From: Rhodobacterales bacterium LSUCC0387
GTDB taxonomy: Bacteria; Pseudomonadota; Alphaproteobacteria; Rhodobacterales; Rhodobacteraceae
Length of the DNA stretch: 64,000 bases
Direction of reading: 5' to 3'
Assembly (NCBI GenBank): GCA_015689775.1
Contig: WVSR01000001.1
Location: 186,001-250,000, forward strand
Position 1 is the stretch's first letter. Every line of letters starts with the position of its first letter. Of this stretch, positions 1-17,122 are shown in pieces. Below the pieces are notes generated by a model that saw nothing but the letters and a program-made list of their open reading frames with translations, searched no databases and was not told where the DNA came from. The translations under genes were made by a program, and so were the position numbers.

Positions 1-287
1 CAAGTGGAAAGGGAATGACGCCGTCCCTCGCGGTTCTGACGGATGGGCGGGCAAATGTCAGTCTTGATGGCAGCGCAAATCGCGCGCAAGCGGGCGAAGA
101 TGCACAGAATATGGCAAAGGCCCTGCGCGGGCGGGGTGTTCCCGCGATTGTCATCGACACAGGGCAACGCCCAACGCGAGGGCTGGACGATCTGGCCAAG
201 GTGATGGGCGCGGCCTATGTGCCGCTTCCGCGCGCAGATGCCAAATCCCTAAACGCCGCTGTCGAGGCGGCATTGCCAAGCGCATGA
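1..287 (+). CDS. bchD: Magnesium chelatase subunit D (C-terminal part, 5' truncated by window)
   Basis: This is the last ~95 codons of BchD, read in the frame starting at base 3. BchD is the AAA+/von Willebrand-A subunit that, with BchI, drives ATP-dependent Mg insertion into protoporphyrin IX held by BchH. The visible part is the end of the VWA domain, with an SGKGMTPSLAVLTDGRAN stretch that includes the T/D metal-site strand (LTDGRAN). The stop overlaps the bchO start by four bases (ATGA), so the two are translationally coupled. bchI would be expected upstream, outside the window. Identity rests on the conserved C-terminus and the bchO neighbour. Confidence 0.9.
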   Translation, partial: SGKGMTPSLAVLTDGRANVSLDGSANRAQAGEDAQNMAKALRGRGVPAIVIDTGQRPTRGLDDLAKVMGAAYVPLPRADAKSLNAAVEAALPSA

Positions 288-1153
288 GCGGGCTTGCGGA
301 TATTCCAAGCAACTGGCCGTGGCGCGCCCATAGCCAAATCATCGCATCCCATCCGCATCGGTGGCATGTGCAGATTATGGGCACAGGCCCTGATCTGGTT
401 TTGATCCATGGCGCGGGTGCATCTACGCATTCTTGGCGGGCCATGATGCCACTTTTGGCCCAAACCCATCGCGTCATTGCCTTTGATCTACCAAGTCAGG
501 GCTTTAGCCGTGCTGGCACCCGCAGTCGGTCATCCCTATCTTTGATGGCACAAGATGTTTTGCGGCTGCTGCAGGGCCAAGGTATCACGCCCGAGGTGAT
601 TATTGGCCATTCTGCGGGGGCCGCGATTGCCTTGCAGCTGATGCTGCTTGCGCCTGATGCCGCGCAAGGGGTCGTGGCCATCAACGGGGCGCTTGAGAAT
701 TTCTCTGGCGCTGCGGGTTGGCTCTTTCCGATCATGGCAAAAATGATGGCCCTGAACCCGCTTACCGGGCTTTTCTTAGGCTCAGGGATGAGTGACCGCA
801 GGCTGATTGCGATTTTGCAAACGACAGGCTCAGAACCTGACGCAGAAACCTTGGGCCATTATCGCGAATTGATGCGCAGACGCGCGCATATCGAGGCAAC
901 TTTAGCAATGATGGCACAGTGGGATTTAGAAGTGCTACACCGCAGCCTGCCCCAGATCACTGTGCCGATCCTGTTCTTGCATGGCGCAAAGGATCAAGCA
1001 GTTGCACTAGAGGTCGCTCAGCGCGCCGAGGGGATGGTGGCGCAAGGCGCCTTAAAAGTGATTTCAGATGCAGGGCATCTTTTGCCTGAATCTCATCCCG
1101 CCGAGGCGGTTGCTGCGATTTTCGACTTCGTCCAATCGCTCCACAAGACATGA
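284..1153 (+). CDS. bchO: BchO, alpha/beta-hydrolase associated with Mg chelatase
   Basis: The 289-residue protein has an alpha/beta-hydrolase fold. It shows the oxyanion strand with HGAGASTHSW (around residues 42-51), a nucleophile elbow GHSAGAA (around 109-115), and a C-terminal DAGHLLPESHP segment carrying the catalytic His. BchO is always found with bchI and bchD in PGCs. It is annotated as a putative Mg-chelatase accessory protein, and its substrate is unknown. The start overlaps the bchD stop (ATGA). A strong stem-loop follows the stop immediately, so this is the last gene of the bchID-O transcript. Confidence 0.93.
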   Translation: MSGLADIPSNWPWRAHSQIIASHPHRWHVQIMGTGPDLVLIHGAGASTHSWRAMMPLLAQTHRVIAFDLPSQGFSRAGTRSRSSLSLMAQDVLRLLQGQGITPEVIIGHSAGAAIALQLMLLAPDAAQGVVAINGALENFSGAAGWLFPIMAKMMALNPLTGLFLGSGMSDRRLIAILQTTGSEPDAETLGHYRELMRRRAHIEATLAMMAQWDLEVLHRSLPQITVPILFLHGAKDQAVALEVAQRAEGMVAQGALKVISDAGHLLPESHPAEAVAAIFDFVQSLHKT

Positions 1154-1181
1154 AAAAGGGCAGATCAATGTCTGCCCTTTT
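1154..1181. terminator. Bidirectional terminator between bchO and cycA
   Basis: A perfect 11-bp inverted repeat, AAAAGGGCAGA (1154-1164) and TCTGCCCTTTT (1171-1181), has a six-base loop. The A-flank and T-flank lie inside the stem, so it reads as a rho-independent terminator on both strands. It starts on the base after the bchO stop and lies 25 bp beyond the stop of the convergent cytochrome gene. It therefore probably ends both the bchD-bchO transcript and the long bchF-to-cycA superoperon. Confidence 0.8.
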
Positions 1182-1205
1182 CAATGCCATCACAAAACCA
1201 TGCGG

Positions 1206-1649
1206 TTACTGCGCCGCAAGGCTTGCGATATATGCATAGACGTTTTTCGCGTCTTCTTCGCCACGGACACGGAACGCCATAGCACTGCGCGCTCGGTTGT
1301 CACCGGTTGCTTCTCGCAGATAGGCGGTCGGGTCTTGCACATAGGCCACAAACGCCTCTTCCGTCCAAACAACCCCTGCTTCACCTGCCGCGGTGATAGA
1401 TGGAGAATAACGGAAATCTTCGATCGATGCCACAGGACGACCTGCAACGCCGTAAAGATTTGGGCCTGTGCGGCCATTGCGGCCTGCCAGAGTTTCACCT
1501 GCATCGTTTACCACCACGTGGCACGCGACACATTGATTGAAGACACGCTCACCTGCAGCCGCATCACCCGATGCGCCATGGCCATCCGCGAAGGCGGAAG
1601 TTGCAGCGCATAGTCCTGCAACTGTTGCGATGATTGCAGATTTTTTCAT
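1206..1649 (-). CDS. cycA: Soluble periplasmic cytochrome c (c2/c551 type)
   Basis: The 147-residue class I cytochrome c has a Sec signal peptide (KKSAIIATVAGLCAATSAFA, cleavage near residue 21). It has one haem motif, CVACH (C40, C43, H44), and a probable Met axial ligand at M124. Such cytochromes carry electrons from the bc1 complex back to the photo-oxidised reaction centre. It is the last gene of the superoperon, downstream of hemA as in other Rhodobacterales. A GAGGGAGAGA ribosome-binding stretch precedes the ATG. The call of a c2-like protein is firm; whether it is the main photosynthetic donor is inferred from position. Confidence 0.85.
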   Translation of the reverse strand: MKKSAIIATVAGLCAATSAFADGHGASGDAAAGERVFNQCVACHVVVNDAGETLAGRNGRTGPNLYGVAGRPVASIEDFRYSPSITAAGEAGVVWTEEAFVAYVQDPTAYLREATGDNRARSAMAFRVRGEEDAKNVYAYIASLAAQ

Positions 1650-1663
1650 TGTTCTCTCTCCCT

Positions 1664-1679
1664 CGGTTAAAGGTAACCG
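1664..1679 (-). other. Stem-loop just upstream of the cycA ribosome-binding site
   Basis: A perfect 6-bp stem (CGGTTA / TAACCG) with a four-base loop lies about 14 bp upstream of the cycA start, in the 91-bp hemA-cycA gap. It sits directly before the purine-rich ribosome-binding site. It could be an mRNA-processing or 5'-stabilising element that lets cycA accumulate independently of hemA. No run of T follows on the coding strand, so it is not an obvious terminator. Confidence 0.4.
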
Positions 1680-1740
1680 CTCAGCAACCTAGCCCTTTTT
1701 CAAGCAGCTCCAAGGGCAATTTACAGAAAACTTGTCACAT

Positions 1741-2952
1741 CTACGCGACTGCATGCGAAACAGCGCATTGTTTCCAGAGTGTTTTCAGAGCCAGCACAAG
1801 ATATTCGATGTCCTCATCCGTGTGCAAAGGGCCAGGAGTAAAGCGCAGGCGCTCGGTGCCTTTGGGAACTGTGGGGTAATTGATCGGCTGCACATAAATG
1901 CCGAATTGTTCCATCAAAATATCTGACAGCATTTTGCATTTCACGGGATCTTTCACCATCACAGGGATGATGTGGCTGGCATTGTTGACATGCGGGATCC
2001 CTTCAGCATCAAGACGGGCGCGCAAACGGGCAACTTGGCGTTGCTGCATGTCGCGCTCATAGCTTGAGTTTTTAAGATGATGAATCGAGGTGCGCGCGGC
2101 AGCCGCAACTGCAGGGGGCAGCGCCGTTGTAAAGATAAACCCGCTGGCAAAACTGCGGATGAAATCCACCAATGCATGGCTGCCCGTGATATAGCCACCG
2201 ACCACGCCATAGGCCTTGCCAAGTGTGCCCTCGATCAGGGTGATGCGATCCATCAACCCTTCGCGCTCAGCCACACCGCCGCCGCGCGGGCCATACATGC
2301 CGACCGCGTGAACCTCGTCAATATAGGTCATCGCGCCATGCTTTTCCGCCACTTCAACGATCTCGCGGATCGGCGCAATGTCGCCATCCATCGAATAAAC
2401 CGACTCAAACGCGACAATCTTGGTCGCATTGGCGGGCAATTCTGCCAATTGCCGATCCAAATCAGCAACATCGTTGTGCTTCCAAACCCGCTTGTCGCAT
2501 CGGGCATGACGGATGCCCTCAATCATCGAGGCGTGGTTCAACGCATCCGACAAAATCACCGCATTCGGAAGGCGGCTGCCCAAAGTCGACAGGGCGGCCC
2601 AATTTGAAACATAGCCCGAAGTGAACAGAAGGGCCGCTTCCTTACCGTGCAGGTCGGCCAATTCCGCCTCGAGCAATTTGTGATGATAGGCATTGCCCGA
2701 GATATTGCGCGTGCCGCCTGCACCTGTGCCGCAGGCCTCGACTGTGTCGATCATTGCCTTGATCACATCGGGGTGCTGGCCCATGCCCAAATAGTCATTC
2801 GAGCACCAAACAGTGACTTCTTCTTGACCTTCGCCGTGATTTTGGACGCGGGGGAAATCTCCACATTTGCGCTGCAATTCTGCGAAGATGCGATAATTGC
2901 CCTCTTGTTTCAGGGTGTCCAACTGGCTCTGAAAAAGTTTGTCAAAATTCAT
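1741..2952 (-). CDS. hemA: 5-aminolevulinate synthase
   Basis: The 403-residue PLP enzyme condenses glycine and succinyl-CoA to 5-aminolevulinate (Shemin pathway), the committed step of all tetrapyrroles in alphaproteobacteria. Visible motifs are CSNDYLGM near the N-terminus, [12 protein letters not shown], the [10 protein letters not shown] segment, the [10 protein letters not shown] aspartate strand, and the PLP lysine in EGTLGKAYG. The ATG at 2952 shares a base with the puhE stop (TGATG). A GTG one codon upstream is also in frame. Its place at the end of the puh operon ties ALA supply to reaction-centre expression. Confidence 0.97.
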   Translation of the reverse strand: MNFDKLFQSQLDTLKQEGNYRIFAELQRKCGDFPRVQNHGEGQEEVTVWCSNDYLGMGQHPDVIKAMIDTVEACGTGAGGTRNISGNAYHHKLLEAELADLHGKEAALLFTSGYVSNWAALSTLGSRLPNAVILSDALNHASMIEGIRHARCDKRVWKHNDVADLDRQLAELPANATKIVAFESVYSMDGDIAPIREIVEVAEKHGAMTYIDEVHAVGMYGPRGGGVAEREGLMDRITLIEGTLGKAYGVVGGYITGSHALVDFIRSFASGFIFTTALPPAVAAAARTSIHHLKNSSYERDMQQRQVARLRARLDAEGIPHVNNASHIIPVMVKDPVKCKMLSDILMEQFGIYVQPINYPTVPKGTERLRFTPGPLHTDEDIEYLVLALKTLWKQCAVSHAVA

Positions 2953-3788
2953 CACACGTCCTCATTCTGCAAAATGACGATCTGGGGGCCGTCTTGGCCA
3001 TTACTTTGGCGGGACGGAAGCATCCACCGCCACAGCCGTTCATCAGGAAGGGGCAGAACCATGAACCAATGCTCTAACAAAGCGAGCATGGTCAGGGCTG
3101 CCAATAAAGCGAAACCAATCTCTTGCGACATGGTTTGCGCGCTCCAAATCCGCTCCATCCAACAGGCAGCGGCAAAGCTGAGGCCTGTGATCGAGAGCGG
3201 AAACAGCCAATTCATCCGCGCGGTGCGAAAGTGACTTGGCAAATGGTTCAGGGGTTCAGGAATGAATTCCACATTGATTTTTCGTACCCCAAGATAAAGG
3301 TTCATCTTGGCGCTGATCCGCGCGAAAAAAAGGATTGCGAATGTCCACATCCCAAACGGGTTCGCCGCATCAAGGCTAAACAGGATCATCGTTACCATCA
3401 TGAACACCAAGAGAAGCTCATGATAGGCAATGGTGCCCCATGCGCGAATAAAGCGTTCCCATTCAGGAACCCCATCCCTCAAGCGGTTGCGATTGGGGCC
3501 CGTGATCACACCCGTCAAAAAGGCAAGCTCAATCCACCCCCAAAGCGCGATGGCCGATAGGAAGGCAACATAAACACCTGCAAGGCTCTCGTCATAGCGG
3601 GACTCTAAAAACCCGACTGCGCCCAAGATCAAAAAAGGCAGGTTCATCAAAACGGCCCAAATTCGGGCCTGATGACCTGCCCGATCTGCACGCCGCACAA
3701 CCAACAGGATTGCCCCTGTGGAAAACCACCAGAGGAACAATGCGACCAATGCCGCCACCCAAGGGTTATGCAGCGCAGCCGCAATCAA
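2952..3788 (-). CDS. puhE: PuhE, photosynthetic complex assembly membrane protein
   Basis: This is a multi-pass inner-membrane protein (about 278 residues, roughly seven hydrophobic segments) matching the PuhE family. PuhE modulates bacteriochlorophyll synthesis and reaction-centre/LH1 amounts in Rhodobacter. The open frame extends 61 codons further upstream but there lies inside acsF and is not PuhE-like. I place the start at a TTG (3788) that overlaps the acsF stop (TTGA) and has GGAG eight bases upstream. It overlaps hemA by one base. The family call is good; the start is inferred. Confidence 0.85.
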   Translation of the reverse strand: MIAAALHNPWVAALVALFLWWFSTGAILLVVRRADRAGHQARIWAVLMNLPFLILGAVGFLESRYDESLAGVYVAFLSAIALWGWIELAFLTGVITGPNRNRLRDGVPEWERFIRAWGTIAYHELLLVFMMVTMILFSLDAANPFGMWTFAILFFARISAKMNLYLGVRKINVEFIPEPLNHLPSHFRTARMNWLFPLSITGLSFAAACWMERIWSAQTMSQEIGFALLAALTMLALLEHWFMVLPLPDERLWRWMLPSRQSNGQDGPQIVILQNEDV

Positions 3789-4903
3789 TAGACAGGCTCC
3801 ATTCGCGTGCTGACAGGCACGGCATGAGATTGCGCAGGGATCGTGTACAGGTTCACAAAGGCCAGACCCGCACGAATGCTGGCGCCAATCCGCTTGAAGA
3901 ATTTGCCATGCGCCTTGGCGTCGGCCAAATCCGCGTTGGCGGCTTGCAAGGCCGTAAGACCTTTCTGCCAACGGGGATGATCAATATCCAAAGTGATTGG
4001 GAAAATCTGCTTTGAGATATCACTAGTCTTGCGGAAAACTTCGTGGCCATACCAATCGGTATCAACACCCAAAGCCTCGTGAAAAGCGGGGCGTTGGTGG
4101 TCGCGCACATACATCGTTGCGAAAACGGCAGTGAGGAAGAATTTGATCCACAAAACATTCACGCCACGTGTCAGCTTGGGATCAGTCTTCATCAACAGCG
4201 CGAATGCCTCGCCATGGCTAAACTCATCATTGCACCATTCTTTGAACCATTTGAAAATCGGATGGAACCGATGTTCAGGATGCGCCTCAAGATGGCGGAA
4301 AATGGTGATATAACGCGCATATCCGATCTTTTCTGACAGATATGTGGCATAATAGATGAATTTCGGCTGGAAATAGGTGTATTTCTTAGCTTGTGTGAGA
4401 AAGCCCAAATTCACCGCAATCCCAGCTTCACGCAGCGCGTCATTGATAAAACCTGCATGGCGGGCTTCATCACGGGCCATCAGCTGAAACAATGTGGTTA
4501 TATCCTCATTGCTTCCGCGCCGTTTCATTTCCTTGTAGAGAACACAGCCCGAGAATTCGGCCGTGCAGGAGGAAACAAGGAAGTCAATGAATTCCTTTTT
4601 CAACTTTGGCTCCATCCCATCCCAGTCGATGTGATCCCAATCTTCGTTTTTCTTGAAATGGCCCTTGTTGGGGTCGGATTTCATTTGATCAATCAACTGA
4701 TCCCAATCGCTGCGCACTGATGAAACATCAATCGCATCCAATTCGTCAAAATTGGTTGTGTAAAACCGCGGGGTCAAAAGAGTGTTTTGCATCGCAAGCG
4801 CAGTTGCGCTTCCGCTGTCAACCACAGCTTGTTCATAATTGCGCGCCGCCAAAGCGTCTTCAACGGTGGTCGCATCTGCGGAATGTTTTGTTTGGACATT
4901 CAT
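3785..4903 (-). CDS. acsF: Mg-protoporphyrin IX monomethyl ester oxidative cyclase (aerobic)
   Basis: AcsF is the diiron catalytic subunit of the O2-dependent cyclase that forms the isocyclic E ring, giving 3,8-divinyl protochlorophyllide. The 372-residue protein shows the expected carboxylate/His iron-ligand motifs, including DEARHAGF and DEFSHGE, and the start of the core fold, LTPRFYTTNFDE. It overlaps bciE upstream by four bases (ATGA) and puhE downstream. No bchE (anaerobic radical-SAM cyclase) is seen in the window, which fits an aerobic phototroph. Confidence 0.97.
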   Translation of the reverse strand: MNVQTKHSADATTVEDALAARNYEQAVVDSGSATALAMQNTLLTPRFYTTNFDELDAIDVSSVRSDWDQLIDQMKSDPNKGHFKKNEDWDHIDWDGMEPKLKKEFIDFLVSSCTAEFSGCVLYKEMKRRGSNEDITTLFQLMARDEARHAGFINDALREAGIAVNLGFLTQAKKYTYFQPKFIYYATYLSEKIGYARYITIFRHLEAHPEHRFHPIFKWFKEWCNDEFSHGEAFALLMKTDPKLTRGVNVLWIKFFLTAVFATMYVRDHQRPAFHEALGVDTDWYGHEVFRKTSDISKQIFPITLDIDHPRWQKGLTALQAANADLADAKAHGKFFKRIGASIRAGLAFVNLYTIPAQSHAVPVSTRMEPVY

Positions 4904-5196
4904 AGTGAAACCTCCTCTGAGAAACTAAACTCGCACAGCTCCATGAACTCGAAATCACCTGTCATTTTTGTCCATAGCTGCTCGATTTTGCTGGCGCGGG
5001 TGATGGTGGCGGTGCGAGTTTCGCACACCACTTCGCCATAAGGCGCCATCACCGGCGCGCCATGCACCTTCACCTCGTCACCAGGGTTAATGGTTGCGCC
5101 GTTTAGGAATTTCACATGCGCGTGCAGGCTTTCGAATTTGTGGCTTACCTCAACCTCGCAAGGGGCCGTTTCGGTCTTTCTGGTCATCCATCCCAT
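4900..5196 (-). CDS. bciE: BciE-like auxiliary subunit of the oxidative cyclase
   Basis: A small soluble protein (98 residues) lies between puhC and acsF. In Rhodobacter sphaeroides the small ORF at this position is BciE, which the alphaproteobacterial AcsF cyclase needs for activity. I call this gene by position, size, and four-base overlap with acsF (ATGA), not by a remembered alignment. The first ATG (5196) has GGAGG eight bases upstream, which favours it over the ATG three codons later. Residues 45-63 (VHGAPVMAPYGEVVCETRT) look like beta strands. There is no transmembrane segment or obvious cofactor motif. Confidence 0.72.
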   Translation of the reverse strand: MGWMTRKTETAPCEVEVSHKFESLHAHVKFLNGATINPGDEVKVHGAPVMAPYGEVVCETRTATITRASKIEQLWTKMTGDFEFMELCEFSFSEEVSL

Positions 5197-5199
5197 GGG

Positions 5200-5673
5200 T
5201 CATTCCTCCATGATGCGGGCAAAAACCCGCTCGTTATCCGCGCCAAAGCCATAAAGCTCAGTACGGAAATCCGTCAGATCATCGCGTAGGGCGAGGCGGC
5301 CATCGGCCATCTTAACCAAACGGATTGGATCGCTGCCGGCTGCGCCAACAGCACCGCGGCGGCGTTCAAGCACGCGATAAATCCCCGCAACAAAGCCACC
5401 TTCCTCTTTGCTGAAGGTGACAATCACATTGCCTTCGGCATCCATCACGCGTGCTGATCCATCCATAGAGCCGAAAATCTGAATCAGCCGCTCTTCGACA
5501 ACGGGCAGTTCATCGGCGGATGGGGGCATTGCCGCAAGCTGGCGATCTGTCAGCTTGGCATAGGTCACGATGACAAGAACGCTCATGCACAACACAAACA
5601 TTGCGCGCACCAGAACCTTGGGCACCATTTCGCGGTCACGTTCGACCAGTCTGTCTTCAGGGCTCATTGCCAT
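5200..5673 (-). CDS. puhC: PuhC, photosynthetic complex assembly protein
   Basis: This protein has one transmembrane helix near the N-terminus (about residues 19-37, VLVRAMFVLCMSVLVIVTY) and a soluble, probably periplasmic domain. It matches PuhC, which is needed for efficient reaction-centre/LH1 assembly. The open frame begins 40 codons upstream, but that part overlaps puhB. The ATG at 5673, giving 157 residues, has a GGGGG ribosome-binding stretch eight bases upstream and gives the usual PuhC length. It overlaps the end of puhB by about 14 bp. Confidence 0.88.
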   Translation of the reverse strand: MAMSPEDRLVERDREMVPKVLVRAMFVLCMSVLVIVTYAKLTDRQLAAMPPSADELPVVEERLIQIFGSMDGSARVMDAEGNVIVTFSKEEGGFVAGIYRVLERRRGAVGAAGSDPIRLVKMADGRLALRDDLTDFRTELYGFGADNERVFARIMEE

Positions 5674-5686
5674 AATCAGATCCCCC

Positions 5687-6325
5687 TTATTCTGCCGCAA
5701 CCGCGCCACTTGGCGCAGGATCACGTTTGACAACGGGTTGGCTGACCACGGTTTCTGCCGCCTCAGACAGGATCGCAGCGACGTTTTGCGCATCAGGAAT
5801 GCAACGCAACGCAGGTTGGGTGTTTTTCATCACCCATGGCCGCACATGGGGCCATGTGTTCAAATAGGACAACCGCACATTGGATGGCATCAGTTCCAAG
5901 GCAATCGTGCCAGTCCCATCCCTGCGCAGCCCCAAATTTGCATTGGCCACCTGACGGTAAGGCAGGTTCAGCGTCATCGTCAATGCTGCACCAATCCGCA
6001 TCGCAACACGGCGATTTGTGATGGTGTAAACCGTTGCTTTGGCTTGGACATAAGCCACGCCCAAAAGCAAAACCGCCACAATCGCGCCAAGCACCAGAAA
6101 GAAGGATGCAGCAATCGCACTGTCGGCCCATGAGGTGACGGCAGCCCCAGATGTGGTGCGCCAAGCGAATAGGAATAGGAAATATCCAACGACCCACCAG
6201 AAACTCAGCGCATCTTTCGCCAAAGCAAACCAATGGGGTGCGCCCTGCCAAAGAATTTCTTCTCCAGCAGGGGGCTTTTCGGGCAAACCACGAACAGGCT
6301 CGGTCTGAAAGTCGTCATGTGGCAT
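5687..6325 (-). CDS. puhB: PuhB, reaction-centre assembly protein
   Basis: The 212-residue membrane protein begins with a soluble GEEILWQGAPHW segment, followed by two or three transmembrane helices (about residues 38-57 and 67-93). A PH-like domain then carries the typical YTITNRRVAMRIG strand pair. PuhB helps assemble the reaction centre, and the order after puhA is standard. A GAGG-type ribosome-binding site lies in the 30-bp gap to puhA. Confidence 0.93.
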   Translation of the reverse strand: MPHDDFQTEPVRGLPEKPPAGEEILWQGAPHWFALAKDALSFWWVVGYFLFLFAWRTTSGAAVTSWADSAIAASFFLVLGAIVAVLLLGVAYVQAKATVYTITNRRVAMRIGAALTMTLNLPYRQVANANLGLRRDGTGTIALELMPSNVRLSYLNTWPHVRPWVMKNTQPALRCIPDAQNVAAILSEAAETVVSQPVVKRDPAPSGAVAAE

Positions 6326-6355
6326 GGGTCGTCCTCCTTTAGAGGTGGTAAGAAA

Positions 6356-7117
6356 TTACAAAAGCGGGTCTGTCCGCTCTTGGGAGGCGTAGAGCGTGCC
6401 GCCACCGTAGAAGCCTGAAATTTTATCTTCCTCAAGCAAGGTAACTTGATTGGGTGACTTGGTGACAGGAACTTTGGTGAAATGCTCTGCAAAGATCGAA
6501 TTGACGATAACTCGGTCAGATTTGATCTTAGCCATCTGGATCGGAACCAAGCGGGCAGTTCCATCAGCAACTTCAACCTCAAGATAGCGCACCAATTGCT
6601 CGGGCGCATCGACCCACATATCGGTCACAGTGCCTGCTGCAGCGCCATCCCCCGCGATAACCGTGAGGCCACGCGGATCACGACCCGCTGAAACGCGGTA
6701 ATCGTCCATCTGCCCCATAGGGACAATTTTCGGATGACCATGGCCGTCCAATTCGGGCAGGTCACGGCGCTTAGCCCAGCTTGCGGGGCCAACACCATCA
6801 ACCATTGGATCACCAGTGGGCTCAAACGGATAGCCATTCGCAACATTGGTCTGACGCAGGGCCAGACTGTCACGCGCTTGCACATCCTTGCCTGGAACAG
6901 TAATCTCACCGCGGCCATGCATCAGTTTGAACGTCTTTTCCTTTGGCAAAGGAAAAGGCCCCTGATTGGCGGCAACGCTGCCATCGTCATTTTCCAGCGG
7001 ATAACCTTCCCGCATATTTTCAGTTTGCAGATAGTAAATCAGTAGGGCGAAGAAGATCCAAAACAGCCAAATAGACAGGCTGGCCAGATCAAAATTGCCG
7101 AAAAATGCATTTTCCAT
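6356..7117 (-). CDS. puhA: Photosynthetic reaction centre H subunit
   Basis: The 253-residue protein has one N-terminal transmembrane helix (about residues 11-31) followed by a cytoplasmic PRC-barrel domain. The H subunit caps the L/M core and guides protons to the secondary quinone. Family signatures are NMREGYPLE after the helix, [11 protein letters not shown], and VNSIFAEHF in the barrel. A 26-bp gap with a TAGGAGGAT ribosome-binding site separates it from lhaA. In Rhodobacter a puhA promoter lies inside lhaA; I cannot identify one here by eye. Confidence 0.97.
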   Translation of the reverse strand: MENAFFGNFDLASLSIWLFWIFFALLIYYLQTENMREGYPLENDDGSVAANQGPFPLPKEKTFKLMHGRGEITVPGKDVQARDSLALRQTNVANGYPFEPTGDPMVDGVGPASWAKRRDLPELDGHGHPKIVPMGQMDDYRVSAGRDPRGLTVIAGDGAAAGTVTDMWVDAPEQLVRYLEVEVADGTARLVPIQMAKIKSDRVIVNSIFAEHFTKVPVTKSPNQVTLLEEDKISGFYGGGTLYASQERTDPLL

Positions 7118-7143
7118 GGATTTTATCCTCCTAGGTTCGGCGG

Positions 7144-8565
7144 TTACGTGGGCAGGTCGGCGAGCCCGATCTTGCCGGCCTCCCCGCGCGAGTATGTGCT
7201 TTGCGTCCGCACAAGCGGGCCCAAAGCGACAAGAGTAAAAAACAGAAGCAAAATTTCAAAATGATAGACGACCGAATAGCCCGTGGCGGGGCTGTTCAAC
7301 GCCTCGCCCAAGCCGCCGGAGATGGCGATCTGGTTAATCGTGTCACGCAGGCCACCCCCGATTGCTATGGACAGACCTGCGGCCGTTGCCTGCGCTGCAC
7401 CCCATGCGCCAAGAGCCAAGCCACGGCCCGCGCTGCCCTCAGCGGGCATGGTCATTGCGGCAGTCAGTGTTGAAACCGAAAACAAGCCGCCGCCAAAACC
7501 AATGAGGCAAGCGCCTAAGAAAAACATAAATTCAGACGCCATCGGATTTGCAAAAATCACGGCAGAAAACGCGGCAAGCCCCGCCAAAATCCCGCGCGCG
7601 CCCATCCGATAGGGGTTGATGCCGTCTGACAGCCAGCGCGCGGCCAGCGCAAAACCGACCAAGGCCCCCGCTGACCATGTCGCGGTCAAAAGCGTTGTTT
7701 TCGATACACTCAACCCAAGGATTTCGCCGCCATAAGGCTCGAGCAAGACATCCTGCATGTTGAAGGCCATAGTGCCAAGGAAGACGACAACCAAAAGCCT
7801 GCCCGCAGGACCCCCGCGCGCAAAATCGCGCCATGCATCGCCAAAACTTGGCGCAGGCCCTTCCCGCTCGGCCTTAGTCATCGGACGAACTTTTTCCTGC
7901 TTCCAAAGAGCAATAATATTCAGCACCAAGGTCGCGACAGCCGCGCCTTGCACGACACGGATCAGGGTCAAGCCCGAGAAATCGCGCAGCAGCCAACCAA
8001 TCACGAGGGCAGAAACCGCCATGCCCACCAAATACATCACATAGAGCAGCGCCACGACCCGTGGCCGTGTGTCCTCGGTCGCGCGATCTGCGGCTAAAGC
8101 AAGCCCTGCGGTTTGGGTCATATGCATCCCCAAACCCGTCATGACAAAGGCAAGCCCCGCGAGAACCTCGCCTGCAAAGGGCACCTCGTGAACAACGTCA
8201 CCGCCCAAAACCAATAGGCTTGCGGGCATGATCGCGAGACCGCCAAACTGCCACAGCGTGCCAAACCATAAATAAGGTATCCGCTTCCACCCCAGCGCGC
8301 TGCGGTGGTGATCCGATTTATGACCCAAAAAGGCACGAAACGGCGCGATCAACACGGGCAAGGCGACCATAATCGCCACCAATGTTGCGGGCAATGAAAG
8401 CTCTACGATCATCACGCGGTTCAGCGTGCCCAAGAGCATCACACCTGCCATCCCAACCGAGATTTGGAAAAGGGACAAGCGCAGCAATTGCGCCAAGGGC
8501 AGCGCGTCACTTGCGGCATCCGCAAAGGGCAAGAATTTGGTGGAGATGCGAGGCAAGGCGCTCAT
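7144..8565 (-). CDS. lhaA: LhaA, PucC-family light-harvesting 1 assembly protein
   Basis: This is a major-facilitator-like protein of 12 predicted helices (473 residues) in the LhaA/PucC/Bch2 family. LhaA is needed for LH1 assembly, probably by delivering bacteriochlorophyll or shaping the antenna. Family motifs include [26 protein letters not shown], and [12 protein letters not shown] near the C-terminus. The ATG at 8565 overlaps the bchM stop (ATGA). An in-frame extension of 79 codons runs back into bchM but is not family sequence. Confidence 0.92.
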   Translation of the reverse strand: MSALPRISTKFLPFADAASDALPLAQLLRLSLFQISVGMAGVMLLGTLNRVMIVELSLPATLVAIMVALPVLIAPFRAFLGHKSDHHRSALGWKRIPYLWFGTLWQFGGLAIMPASLLVLGGDVVHEVPFAGEVLAGLAFVMTGLGMHMTQTAGLALAADRATEDTRPRVVALLYVMYLVGMAVSALVIGWLLRDFSGLTLIRVVQGAAVATLVLNIIALWKQEKVRPMTKAEREGPAPSFGDAWRDFARGGPAGRLLVVVFLGTMAFNMQDVLLEPYGGEILGLSVSKTTLLTATWSAGALVGFALAARWLSDGINPYRMGARGILAGLAAFSAVIFANPMASEFMFFLGACLIGFGGGLFSVSTLTAAMTMPAEGSAGRGLALGAWGAAQATAAGLSIAIGGGLRDTINQIAISGGLGEALNSPATGYSVVYHFEILLLFFTLVALGPLVRTQSTYSRGEAGKIGLADLPT

Positions 8566-9253
8566 TTCACATACTCCAAACAAGAGGAGATATAAAACCC
8601 ATGCGAGACCCGAGCGACCTCTGCAATTGTGCCTATTGCGCCTGTTTGTGACGCATGATGTTGCAGATATTTTGCCGTATGCGGGATCATCACAGGCGAG
8701 CGATCCGAGCGCGGGAACAATTTTCCCAAACTCCAAAACGCCATCAAAAACGCTGTGCGCGGCGCTACGGTAAATACCACCTTGCCAGAGACACGCGGAC
8801 AAAGCTGGGCCAAGGCGCGGCCCAAATCTGGGGCCTCGTAATAGATCATCGAGTCCATCGCGATCACATGATCAAAGCTGCCCAAATCAGGAGACAGCAT
8901 ATCGCCTGCGCAAAACTCGACTTGGGATTGCAAAGTTTTTGGAAGGCGCTTTTTCGCGATCTCGACCAAAGAGGGCGAGATATCAATCGCGACTACATTT
9001 GCGCCACGCGCCGCCAGTTCAGCGGTCATCTGACCAGCACCACAGCCCGCATCTAAAATGCGCAATCCCATCAAATCCTCAGGTAATTCCCCAAGCATAA
9101 TCGCGCGCATCTGATCGCGCCCTTCGCGCACGGTTTGGCGCACGCGCGAGACAGGCGCGTCCGAGGTCAGCCGCTCCCATGTTTTGGTGGCGGTTCTGTC
9201 GAAATATTCTTCAACACGAGCGCGGGTCGCGCCATATGTCGGCGTTGCGACCA

Positions 9254-9254
<1 letters not shown>
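8562..9254 (-). CDS. bchM: Mg-protoporphyrin IX O-methyltransferase
   Basis: The 230-residue SAM-dependent methyltransferase methylates the ring-C propionate of Mg-protoporphyrin IX, making the substrate for AcsF. The SAM-binding loop is ILDAGCGAGQMT (about residues 66-77), followed by NVVAIDIS. The N-terminal YFDRTATKTWERL is typical of BchM. The ATG at 9254 overlaps the bchL stop (TGATG). A TTG one codon earlier is in frame but less likely. Confidence 0.96.
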
Positions 9255-17066
<7,812 letters not shown>

Positions 17067-17122
17067 TTGTCTTTGATTCCAGTCTGTCAATTAAGGAAAG
17101 GCTAGCCTTCAAAGGGGTAAAG

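Noticed and set aside
2077-3234. Rightward open frames (176 and 195 codons) opposite hemA/puhE
   Set aside because: They are antisense to ALA synthase and PuhE, with no domain and no ribosome-binding context.
8566-8802. 79-codon N-terminal extension of lhaA
   Set aside because: It lies inside bchM in another frame. The ATG at 8565, which overlaps the bchM stop, gives the family N-terminus.
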